Origin: an uncultured Acidimicrobiales bacterium
Lineage (GTDB): Bacteria > Actinomycetota > Acidimicrobiia > Acidimicrobiales > SHLQ01
Length of the DNA stretch: 64,000 bases
Direction of reading: 5' to 3'
Assembly: GCA_938041035.1 (NCBI GenBank)
Contig: CALHYX010000030.1
Span: 41,458 to 105,457 of the forward strand
Both the position numbers and the translations under genes were made by a program. Below the pieces are notes generated by a model, which was given only the letters and a program-made list of their open reading frames with translations, was not told the origin of the DNA and searched no databases. Of the stretch, positions 12,059 through 19,022 are shown in pieces; position 1 is the first letter of the stretch; each line of letters starts with the position of its first letter.

Positions 12059-13183
12059 ATGGCTGCTCCGTTGAAGGATTCGTTCGGGCCCGAGGTGGCG
12101 GAGCGGATAGGCGTGGCTATGCACGATGCGTGGGCCGGCTTTGATCGCGAGCGCTACATCGAGCTGGCGCTCGATGGCTTTGCCGAGCGTGAACTCACGC
12201 CGCGGGCCCGCCACATCGCGACCGCCCTGGCCGCTACCTTGCCCGCTGACCGGGCCGAGGCGATCGAGATCCTCATCGCCTCGCTCGGCCCGGAACTCAT
12301 CGACGCCGAGCTCGAAGGCATGGCCGGGTTCTTCTACCTCCCCCACGTGTACTTCGTGGCCGAACACGGCGTGGCTCACTTCGACCTCGGTATGCGGGCC
12401 CAGTACGAGATCACCAAACGCTTCACGGCCGAGTTCAGCATGCGGGCCTTCCTCACCCAGGAGCAGGACCGAACCCTCGCGGTGCTGACCCGCTGGGCCA
12501 CCGACCCGAACGTGCACGTGCGCCGCCTGGTTTCGGAAGGTTCCCGGCCCCGACTCCCCTGGGCACCGCGGCTCAAGGCGTTCGAGGCCGATCCAACCCC
12601 GGTGCTGGCCCTGCTCGAAACCCTCAAAGCCGACCCCGAGGAGTACGTCCGCCGTTCGGTGGCCAACAATCTCAACGACATCGCCAAGGACCACCCGAAA
12701 CGGGTGGTCGAGGTGGCCCGGCGATGGTGGGACGATGCCGACGACGACCAGCGCCGCATGATCCGGCACGGACTGCGGACGCTGGTGAAGGCCGGGGATC
12801 CGGGTGCACTTTCGGTACTCGGCTTCGATGCCTCCTCACCGCTCGAGGTGGGAGAAGTCGCCGTCACCCCCGCCCGGGTCGACATTGGCGACAAGGTCAA
12901 GGTTTCGGTCGAGATCACCAACCCGACGACCCGCGTCGGGGTCGGGCTCGTGGACCTGGTCGTCCACTTCGCGAAGGCTGACGGATCGACCGGTCCCAAG
13001 GTGTTCAAGGGCGCCGAGGTCACCGTGGCCGCAGGGGAGAACCACACGATTACCAAGACGATCTCGGTGGCCCAACACAGCACCCGAACCCACTATCCCG
13101 GAACCCACCGCGTGGATGTGCAACTCAACGGGGTCGTCAGCGAGGGCGCGGCGTTCGATCTCGTCTCGCCGCCGGAGTCGTGA
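12059..13183 (+). CDS. alkC: AlkC-like DNA alkylation repair glycosylase
   Basis: 374 residues. The first 260 form a HEAT-repeat superhelix typical of AlkC/AlkD N-alkylpurine glycosylases, with PHVYFVAEHGVAHFDLGMRA and the motif DPNVHVRRLVSEGSRPRLPW. The last 100 (AVTPARVDIGDKVKVSVEIT onward) form an Ig-like beta domain, as in AlkC proteins carrying a C-terminal Ig-like domain that grips DNA. Such enzymes excise 3-methyladenine and 3-methylcytosine. The ATG at 12059 is chosen because the upstream in-frame extension is encoded by the tandem repeat region. It is probably monocistronic, followed by an inverted repeat at 13211. Confidence 0.85.
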   Translation: MAAPLKDSFGPEVAERIGVAMHDAWAGFDRERYIELALDGFAERELTPRARHIATALAATLPADRAEAIEILIASLGPELIDAELEGMAGFFYLPHVYFVAEHGVAHFDLGMRAQYEITKRFTAEFSMRAFLTQEQDRTLAVLTRWATDPNVHVRRLVSEGSRPRLPWAPRLKAFEADPTPVLALLETLKADPEEYVRRSVANNLNDIAKDHPKRVVEVARRWWDDADDDQRRMIRHGLRTLVKAGDPGALSVLGFDASSPLEVGEVAVTPARVDIGDKVKVSVEITNPTTRVGVGLVDLVVHFAKADGSTGPKVFKGAEVTVAAGENHTITKTISVAQHSTRTHYPGTHRVDVQLNGVVSEGAAFDLVSPPES

Positions 13184-13210
13184 GGTCCCGTTGGAACGAG
13201 TCGGTCCGGC

Positions 13211-13234
13211 GGTGATCGCGAGGTGGCGATCACC
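13211..13234. promoter_or_regulatory. 9-bp inverted repeat between alkC and the next gene
   Basis: GGTGATCGC (13211-13219) and GCGATCACC (13226-13234) are perfect inverted arms around GAGGTG. The right arm abuts TAGTCT (13235-13240), the -10 box of the next small gene, so the repeat lies over its -35 zone. It may be an operator for that gene or a terminator for alkC; the missing T-run slightly favours an operator. Confidence 0.45.
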
Positions 13235-13246
13235 TAGTCTTGAACC

Positions 13247-13387
13247 ATGCTTCAGCTCGTCCGCCGCGTGATTGCCATCGTGACCTTTGCCGGCGCGCTC
13301 GGGGCGGTTCTGCGGGTCCGCGGCACGGGTGGGACCCCGCCCCAAACCGGGGGCTGGCGGGAGCTTTCGGGCCCCGATCTACGCTGA
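13247..13387 (+). CDS. Small 46-residue hypothetical protein
   Basis: MLQLVRRVIAIVTFAGALGA begins a 46-residue ORF with one short hydrophobic stretch and a Gly/Pro-rich tail (TGGTPPQTGGWRELSG). It may be a small membrane-associated protein. Support comes from TAGTCT (13235-13240) ending 6 bases before the ATG, the leaderless layout common here, and from the next gene starting one base after its stop. No family is recognised. Confidence 0.5.
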   Translation: MLQLVRRVIAIVTFAGALGAVLRVRGTGGTPPQTGGWRELSGPDLR

Positions 13388-13388
13388 A

Positions 13389-14375
13389 ATGCGGGTGTCG
13401 GTTAGCGGTGTCGGCGCGGTCGGCGCCCGGGCGGCTCGCCAACTGCTGAGCACCGCGGCGGTCGACCAGGTGGTCGTCACCGACGAGCGTTCCCACGTCT
13501 CTGATGCCGTCGTCCGTTCGCTCGGCGAAGGGGCGCGCGTAGCGGAGGGCCCCCACGGCTGGCTCGACGACATCGATGTGGCCGTGCTCGCCACCCGGCC
13601 CGGCAGCCACGGGGAGTTGGCCCGCACCGCTGTGCTCGCCGGGGTCTCGGTCGTCTCGGTCAGCGATTCGGTCGACGACGTGTCGGCCCTGCTGAGCCTC
13701 GATGCTCGGGCCAAGGCCCACGGGTGCCGGGTTATCGCCGGCGCCGGGTTCATGCCCGGGCTGAGCGATGTGCTGGCGGTGCACGCCGCCCGCCAGTTCG
13801 ATTCGGTCGAAGAGATTCACGTCGCCAAATCCGGCACCGGCGGGCCCGCCTGCGCCCGCCAGCACCACCGGGCGCTCAGCAGCACCTCGCTCGACTGGAA
13901 GGACGGTGCCTGGGTGCGCCGGGCGGGCGGATCGGGGCGCGAACTGTGCTGGTTTCCCGAACCGGTGGCGGCCGTCGACTGCTATCGGGCGGCGCTGCCG
14001 GATCCGGAACTGCTGCTGGAGGCCTTTCCCGATGCCCAGCGCATCACGGCGCGCATGTCGGCCACCCGCCGCGATCGCATGACGATGCACCTTCCCATGT
14101 TGCGCCCGCCGCACCCCGAGGGAGGTCGGGGGGCGATCCGGGTGGAGCTGCGGGGCCGAATCGCGGGCGAGTACCAGGTCGTGACCCTGGGCGCAGCGGA
14201 CTACCCGGCCGTGGCCTCGGGCGCGGTGGCGTCGCTCGCCGCGGAGTGGATCGGCGCGGGGCGTACCGGCCCCGTCGGTGCGTCGGGCCTCGGACCCGCG
14301 GTCGACTCGGTTGCCTTCCTCGATGCCCTGGTGCGGCGCGGGGTGCACCTCTCGGCATTCGCGGGCGCCGACTGA
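13389..14375 (+). CDS. Saccharopine dehydrogenase-like NAD(P)-binding protein
   Basis: 328 residues. The N-terminus MRVSVSGVGAVGARAARQLL is a Rossmann GxGxxG nucleotide-binding motif, followed by VVVTDERS and VAVLATRPGSHGELARTAVL. The middle VIAGAGFMPGLSDVLAVHAA matches the saccharopine-dehydrogenase-like and homospermidine-synthase-like group. The ATG at 13389 gives the Rossmann motif at residue 5; the longer in-frame start would add 34 unrelated residues overlapping the small gene upstream. The substrate is unknown. Confidence 0.7.
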   Translation: MRVSVSGVGAVGARAARQLLSTAAVDQVVVTDERSHVSDAVVRSLGEGARVAEGPHGWLDDIDVAVLATRPGSHGELARTAVLAGVSVVSVSDSVDDVSALLSLDARAKAHGCRVIAGAGFMPGLSDVLAVHAARQFDSVEEIHVAKSGTGGPACARQHHRALSSTSLDWKDGAWVRRAGGSGRELCWFPEPVAAVDCYRAALPDPELLLEAFPDAQRITARMSATRRDRMTMHLPMLRPPHPEGGRGAIRVELRGRIAGEYQVVTLGAADYPAVASGAVASLAAEWIGAGRTGPVGASGLGPAVDSVAFLDALVRRGVHLSAFAGAD

Positions 14376-14630
14376 CACCGAATCACGGTTACCCAGCCCT
14401 GGTGCCACACCCGACAATCGCGGTGTGGGCCGCGCGAACCACGTGCGAACCATCTGTGGATTACCTGTGGATAAATCCTCAAGTTCAGCGGAAAACCAGC
14501 CGAAGCTACGCCGGTAGGCAAGATTTCTCGAGTTTTTGCTCAAGGTATTTGCCGCGGGGGCCGAAACCTCAAAGCGTTGGATAAACGACCGGCACCACGC
14601 CGGCATGACGAGATTGAGGGCGATACCCCG
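14376..14630. promoter_or_regulatory. Sigma-factor upstream region with two DnaA boxes
   Basis: A 255-base gap. On the minus strand 14455-14463 reads TAATCCACA and 14466-14474 reads TTATCCACA, the latter a perfect DnaA box. Their starts are 11 bases apart, one helical turn, so two DnaA molecules could bind the same face. The sites lie about 155 bases before the sigma-factor ATG. No other gene is visible in the gap. Confidence 0.6.
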
Positions 14631-15563
14631 ATGGCCACCAAGCCGACCAAGAACACCACCGAAGCCACGATCGAAGGCACGGGCAAAACCCAGCCGGAAC
14701 TCTCGGCGATGATCGAAGAGAACCTGCCGCTCGTGAAGCACATCGTGTTTCAGGTGGCGGTGCACTTCCCTCGCCACGTGGAGCGAGAAGAGTTGGCTCG
14801 GGCCGGGGCGCTTGGTCTGGTGGAAGCAGCCCGTCGTTACGACGAGGACCGCGGTGTGCCCTTCGACCGGTTCGCCGCTCAACGAATCCGAGGCGCGATC
14901 CTCGACGCCGTACGCGCCGCTGACTGGGCGCCCCGCTCGGTCCGCACCCTCGGCCGCAAGCTCGAAAACACCGAGCAGCGCCTCGCCACCCAGCTCGGCC
15001 GGGTGCCGAACATGGACGAGATGGCCGAAGCCCTCAACATGAAGCGCTCCGAGCTGCACCGCCTGCAGGACCGCATGTTTCGCTCGGTCGTGCTGGCCCT
15101 GGAACACGAAGTCAACGATGACCAGGACGAAGACCTCACCCTCGTGGACGTGCTGATCGACCGCAGCTGTCCCGAGCCGCTCGAAGAGCTCGAGAACCGT
15201 GAGATGCACGCCTACCTGCGCGACGCCATCTCGCTGCTGCCCGAACGCCAGCGCCTTGTGGTCGTCGGCTACTTCCTCGAAGGCCGGACCTCCCAGGAGC
15301 TCGCCGACTTCCTCGGGGTCACCGAATCCCGGATCTCCCAGCTGCGCTCCGAAGCGTTGCTCATGCTCAAAGACGGCATCCAGGCCCAGTACACCAATGA
15401 GCCCATGGTGCAGCCCGAAGACGTCACCGGTCGGGTGGCTCGCCGCAAGGCGGCCTACGCCGGGGCGATCAACGAACACAGCAACTGGCACGACCGGATG
15501 GATCGGGTGAACCTCATCGAGTCCGATGCGCCGCCGATTCCGGCTGGTGTTCCCCTCAGCTAG
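14631..15563 (+). CDS. RNA polymerase sigma factor, FliA/WhiG-type
   Basis: 310 residues. Region 2 spans about residues 30-95 (LPLVKHIVFQVAVHFPRHVE, GALGLVEAARRYDEDRGVPF, AQRIRGAILDAVRAADW), region 3 about 100-180, and region 4 is ISLLPERQRLVVVGYFLEGR with TSQELADFLGVTESRISQLR. The WAPRSVR motif after region 2 is typical of sigma-28/WhiG. The ATG at 14631 follows GAGGG; an in-frame TTG at 14577 would add 18 residues. A Ser/Thr/Lys-rich N-terminus and a 60-residue C-terminal tail are extra to the family core. No flagellar genes are in the window, so the regulon is unknown; the DnaA boxes upstream suggest replication-linked control. Confidence 0.9.
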   Translation: MATKPTKNTTEATIEGTGKTQPELSAMIEENLPLVKHIVFQVAVHFPRHVEREELARAGALGLVEAARRYDEDRGVPFDRFAAQRIRGAILDAVRAADWAPRSVRTLGRKLENTEQRLATQLGRVPNMDEMAEALNMKRSELHRLQDRMFRSVVLALEHEVNDDQDEDLTLVDVLIDRSCPEPLEELENREMHAYLRDAISLLPERQRLVVVGYFLEGRTSQELADFLGVTESRISQLRSEALLMLKDGIQAQYTNEPMVQPEDVTGRVARRKAAYAGAINEHSNWHDRMDRVNLIESDAPPIPAGVPLS

Positions 15564-15618
15564 CGCCTTCGCGCCCCAAGAACCGAGGTCACCGCTACGG
15601 CGGTACCCCGCAACTCGG

Positions 15619-15661
15619 ATCCCCAGTGCCAAGCCTCAGGCGCTGGGGATTCGATCCTTTT
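15619..15661 (+). terminator. Intrinsic terminator after the sigma factor gene
   Basis: ATCCCCAGTGCC (15619-15630) pairs with GGCGCTGGGGAT (15639-15650), a 12-bp stem with one G-T wobble and an 8-base loop, followed by TCGATCCTTTT. It lies between the convergent sigma factor and HisN-type genes. The T-run favours the plus strand. Confidence 0.75.
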
Positions 15662-15724
15662 CGGGTGCGGCGTTTCCTGGCGATCTGATTCGGGTGCCGC
15701 GGATGCGGGTTCACCGGATCCCGG

Positions 15725-16549
15725 TCAACCGGTCCCCGGCATGTCGGGCGCCAACTCGGCGGGTAGCGCGTCGGCCACGAGGACGCGCAACGCATCGTGC
15801 ACCGGTCCGGCCGTGGCGATGCCGTTGCCGCCTTCGGCCCGGTCGGCCCCGGCCAGGTCGGTGAACCGGCCGCCGGCTTCGGTAACCACCACGTACGGGG
15901 CGGCGAGGTCCCACAGGTTGGCGATCGGGTCGACCATGGCGTCGACGCGTCCCGTGGCCACGAGCAGGTAGCCGTACGCGTCGGCCCAGGTCCGCATGTG
16001 CACACCGGCCGCGCTCAGCCGATCGATGACCTCGCCCCGCCACACCCGCAGGCCGCTGGTCATGAGCCAGGTGCCGGCCACCGCCATCGCCGGTTGCGCC
16101 AGGTCGACCCGGCGGCCGTCGAGCCCGGTGGCGTTGGTGCTGTGGAAGCACCCGAGTTCGCGGCCGGCCCATACGCATTCCCCGAGGGCCGGTACGTTGA
16201 TCACGCCGATCGCCGGCCCGTCGTCGTCGAGCAGGGCCACCAGGTTCGTGTAGAGCGGGACGCCGTGGGTGAACGACTTCGTGCCGTCGATGGGGTCGAG
16301 AATCCAGGTTCGGCCCGACGTGCCCTCGGCCAGCCCCTCCTCCTCGCCAAGAATGGCGTCGTCGGGGTACGCGGCGCCGATGGCCTCGCGCAGCAGTCGT
16401 TCGGCCGCCCGATCGGCCACCGTCACCGGGCTGCCGTCGCCCTTGTGATCGACGGCCAGGTCGGGCTGGAGGAAGTGCTGCTGGGTGAGGTCGCCGGCCC
16501 GACGGGCGATGGAGACGGCGAAGTCGAGATCGGCCTGGGCAGCGGTCAT
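15725..16549 (-). CDS. hisN: Inositol monophosphatase family, HisN-type histidinol-phosphatase
   Basis: 274 residues. Metal-binding motifs are seen in order: GEEEGL, DPIDGTKSFTHGVPLYTNLV and the C-terminal WDLAAPYVVVTEAGG. The DPIDGTKSFTHGVP form is typical of HisN, which dephosphorylates histidinol phosphate; closely related inositol or 3',5'-bisphosphate phosphatases are alternatives. The ATG at 16549 is preceded on the minus strand by TACGCT (16556-16561) with a 6-base gap, indicating a leaderless start, and rules out the longer Arg-rich extension. The only other his-related sequence here is the truncated hisA at 51575. Confidence 0.85.
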   Translation of the reverse strand: MTAAQADLDFAVSIARRAGDLTQQHFLQPDLAVDHKGDGSPVTVADRAAERLLREAIGAAYPDDAILGEEEGLAEGTSGRTWILDPIDGTKSFTHGVPLYTNLVALLDDDGPAIGVINVPALGECVWAGRELGCFHSTNATGLDGRRVDLAQPAMAVAGTWLMTSGLRVWRGEVIDRLSAAGVHMRTWADAYGYLLVATGRVDAMVDPIANLWDLAAPYVVVTEAGGRFTDLAGADRAEGGNGIATAGPVHDALRVLVADALPAELAPDMPGTG

Positions 16550-16572
16550 GGGTGCAGCGTAGGGGATCGCCG

Positions 16573-17607
16573 TCAGCGCAACTGGCGGTCCGCGAGGCGG
16601 TCGGCGACCCAGTCGTCGAGCTCGTTCCAGCGGGCGTCGAGCCAGGCCACGAGCTCGTCGTCGGCGGTGGGTATGTCGGTGCGGGCAAATTCCCACAGGC
16701 GAACGTCGACCGGCTCGCGGAACGGAACGGAACGGTAGATTCGGCCGAGCGAGGAGAACCGCTCGAACCCGACGTGGCCGACCAGCACGAGGTCGGCGTC
16801 CTCGTTGCCGGCGAGCATGGCGAGGGTCCCGCCCGGGCGAACGGGCAGCAGGTGGTTCAGCTTCTGGAGCGACGGGAGCCGTTCGGGATGGCGTTCGCCG
16901 ACCCGTTCGATCGCTCGCTGAAGCAACCGGGGTCGGAAGAACGTCCCCTCGGGAAAGATGACCGCCACCTCGTCATCGCCGAGATCCTCGGTAAGGGTGC
17001 GCAGTGCCGCGAGATCATCGGGGGCCGGCGCGCTGCGGCGAAGGAAGTAGTTGGGCAACCGGTTGCCGACGATGTCGAGGCAGGGTCCGAGCAGCAGGTC
17101 TTCCTTCAGGACGTAGCGGAGGCGCCGGTCGAGGGGGCCGGAGAACACCAGCGCGGGGATGATGGCGTCGCCGATGCTCGTGTGCCGGCCGATCACCACT
17201 TTGGGCCCGGGGGAGATGTCGTCGAGGCCGGCGACCGACATGGTGAGCCCCAGGGTGGCGTCCGCGGCCCGGAAGAACGCCATGGTCCACAGCCGCTGGA
17301 GGCGCCGATGGGCCCCGGGCAGCCGGCGCGGTCGCCCGAATGAGGCAACCCACAGAGCCCCGCAGCCGATCACCCCTGCGGTTTCGATCGCCAAGGTGGC
17401 CAGCAGCATCGTGAGCACCCGTACGTGACGAAACCGCCGCTGAAGCAGTACGAGGTCGGCCAGCACCGCCAGCACCGCCAGGACGGGAAACGCCAGCACC
17501 GCAACCACGTCAAGGCACAGCAGGGTCGTTAGGGTTAAGGATCGACGCCGGACCGGACTGGTCAACACCCGATCCTGGAAAATCGGGTCTTCGAACAACC
17601 TTCCCAC
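16573..17607 (-). CDS. PlsC-like 1-acylglycerol-3-phosphate acyltransferase
   Basis: Membrane acyltransferase of phospholipid synthesis, about 344 residues. Two hydrophobic stretches lie in the first 100 residues (LCLDVVAVLAFPVLAVLAVL and VLTMLLATLAIETAGVIGCG). The catalytic HX4D motif is VIGRHTSIGDA and the glycerophosphate-binding motif is VIFPEGTFF. The start is uncertain: TAGGAT (17614-17619, minus strand) is followed after 6 bases by GTG at 17607, matching the leaderless layout, while TTG at 17613 is two codons further upstream. The substrate could be another lysophospholipid. Confidence 0.75.
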   Translation of the reverse strand: MGRLFEDPIFQDRVLTSPVRRRSLTLTTLLCLDVVAVLAFPVLAVLAVLADLVLLQRRFRHVRVLTMLLATLAIETAGVIGCGALWVASFGRPRRLPGAHRRLQRLWTMAFFRAADATLGLTMSVAGLDDISPGPKVVIGRHTSIGDAIIPALVFSGPLDRRLRYVLKEDLLLGPCLDIVGNRLPNYFLRRSAPAPDDLAALRTLTEDLGDDEVAVIFPEGTFFRPRLLQRAIERVGERHPERLPSLQKLNHLLPVRPGGTLAMLAGNEDADLVLVGHVGFERFSSLGRIYRSVPFREPVDVRLWEFARTDIPTADDELVAWLDARWNELDDWVADRLADRQLR

Positions 17608-17692
17608 CAACAAATCCTAAACCGGCCCGTCGAGTCGACGATGGGTCAAACCGGCGCTGTTTTCCCGTGAGTGCGCTGAGGAGACGACAACC

Positions 17693-18994
17693 TTGACCGA
17701 GAAGGCGTCCTGGGGCGAGCACCTCATCGTCGCTCCGACGTTTGCCGATGTCATCGCCGGCATCTCGGTCGCCCTCGTGTTGTTGCCCCAATCGTTGGCC
17801 TACGCCGAGATCGCCGGAATGCCGCCCGCCGTCGGGCTGATGGCCGCAGCACTCCCCCCGATCATCGGTTCGCTGCTGGCCTCGTCGCCGTGGCTGCAGA
17901 CCGGGCCGGTCGCGCTTACGAGCCTCCTGACCTTCGGCGTCCTCAGCGAACTCGCAACGCCCGGAACGATGGACTACGTCAAGCTCGGTACGTTGCTGGC
18001 GTTGGTCGTGGGAATCACCCGCACCCTGCTCGGTCTGGCGCGACTGGGGTCGATCGCCTACCTGATGACGGAACCGGTGCTGGTGGGGTTCACCTCGGCC
18101 GCCGCGCTGACGATCATGGCGTCGCAGCTCGACTCGTTCATGGGAGCCGACCCCGCCAGTGAAGGCGTGTACCCGCGGGTGTGGGACACGATGATCGACC
18201 CGGGTTCGTGGAACTGGGCGGCCATCGGGCTCGGTCTGCTCACGATGGCGATCGTGGCGGGTGTGCGCCAGATCCACCGGCTCATTCCCGGCGTGCTCAT
18301 CGCCGTGGTCGTCGGCATCGTCGCGTCGCGGCTCGGCGACTTCGACGGTGAGGTGGTGGGTGACCTGCCCGGTACGCTGCCGTCGCTGTCGCTCAGCTAC
18401 GACTGGTCGGCCCTGGGCGATCTGTTGATCCCCGCGCTGGTGATCGCGCTCGTCGGTTTCGCCGAACCCTCCTCGATCGCCCGGCTGTTCGCCAAGGAGA
18501 GTGGCACCCGCTGGAACGCGGATCGCGAACTGCTCAGCCAGGGTCTGGCCAACCTCACCTCCAGCGTCTCGGGCGCCTGGCCGGTGGGTGGATCGTTCAG
18601 CCGGAGCTCGCTGAACCGCCAGGCCGGCGCCCGCACCCGCTGGAGCGGTGCGATCACCGGGGCGACGGTGTTGATCAGCCTGCCGTTCAGCACCGCACTG
18701 GAGCCACTGCCCAAATCGGTGCTCGCCGGGATCGTCATCGGCGCGGTGTACCGCCTCTTCGATTTCCGGGGACTGTGGGGCCTTTGGGGCCGATCGGTAC
18801 CCCAGGCCCTGATCGCCGCGATCACCTTCATCAGCGCGATCCTGCTGTCGCCGCGCATCGACCAGGCCGTCCTGGTGGGCGTGGTGTTGGCGCTGCTGGC
18901 GCGCTTTGGTTTCGGTACGGACTCACCCCACGGGGTGCTGCCGCCGATCGATGAAGAAGTTGACGAACTTTCGGCGATCGATCCCGACGCATAG
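17693..18994 (+). CDS. SulP-family anion transporter (sulfate permease)
   Basis: 433 residues with about ten to twelve membrane segments, for example ISVALVLLPQSLAYAEIAGM (the SulP signature with PQSLAYA), VALTSLLTFGVLSEL and LLIPALVIALVGFAEPSSIA. The conserved NLTSSVSGAWPVGGSFSRSS is present. Length is short because the C-terminal cytoplasmic STAS domain is missing; the protein ends in an acidic DEEVDELSAIDPDA tail. The start is TTG 17693 after GAGGAG. Sulfate, bicarbonate or another anion could be carried. Confidence 0.85.
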   Translation: MTEKASWGEHLIVAPTFADVIAGISVALVLLPQSLAYAEIAGMPPAVGLMAAALPPIIGSLLASSPWLQTGPVALTSLLTFGVLSELATPGTMDYVKLGTLLALVVGITRTLLGLARLGSIAYLMTEPVLVGFTSAAALTIMASQLDSFMGADPASEGVYPRVWDTMIDPGSWNWAAIGLGLLTMAIVAGVRQIHRLIPGVLIAVVVGIVASRLGDFDGEVVGDLPGTLPSLSLSYDWSALGDLLIPALVIALVGFAEPSSIARLFAKESGTRWNADRELLSQGLANLTSSVSGAWPVGGSFSRSSLNRQAGARTRWSGAITGATVLISLPFSTALEPLPKSVLAGIVIGAVYRLFDFRGLWGLWGRSVPQALIAAITFISAILLSPRIDQAVLVGVVLALLARFGFGTDSPHGVLPPIDEEVDELSAIDPDA

Positions 18995-19022
18995 GGGCTA
19001 CCGTGTCGCTCCGGAGGAATCG

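Noticed and set aside
13230..15632. 800-codon minus-strand open frame across the Rossmann and sigma factor genes
   Set aside because: Spans two real plus-strand genes and an intergenic gap; no motif.
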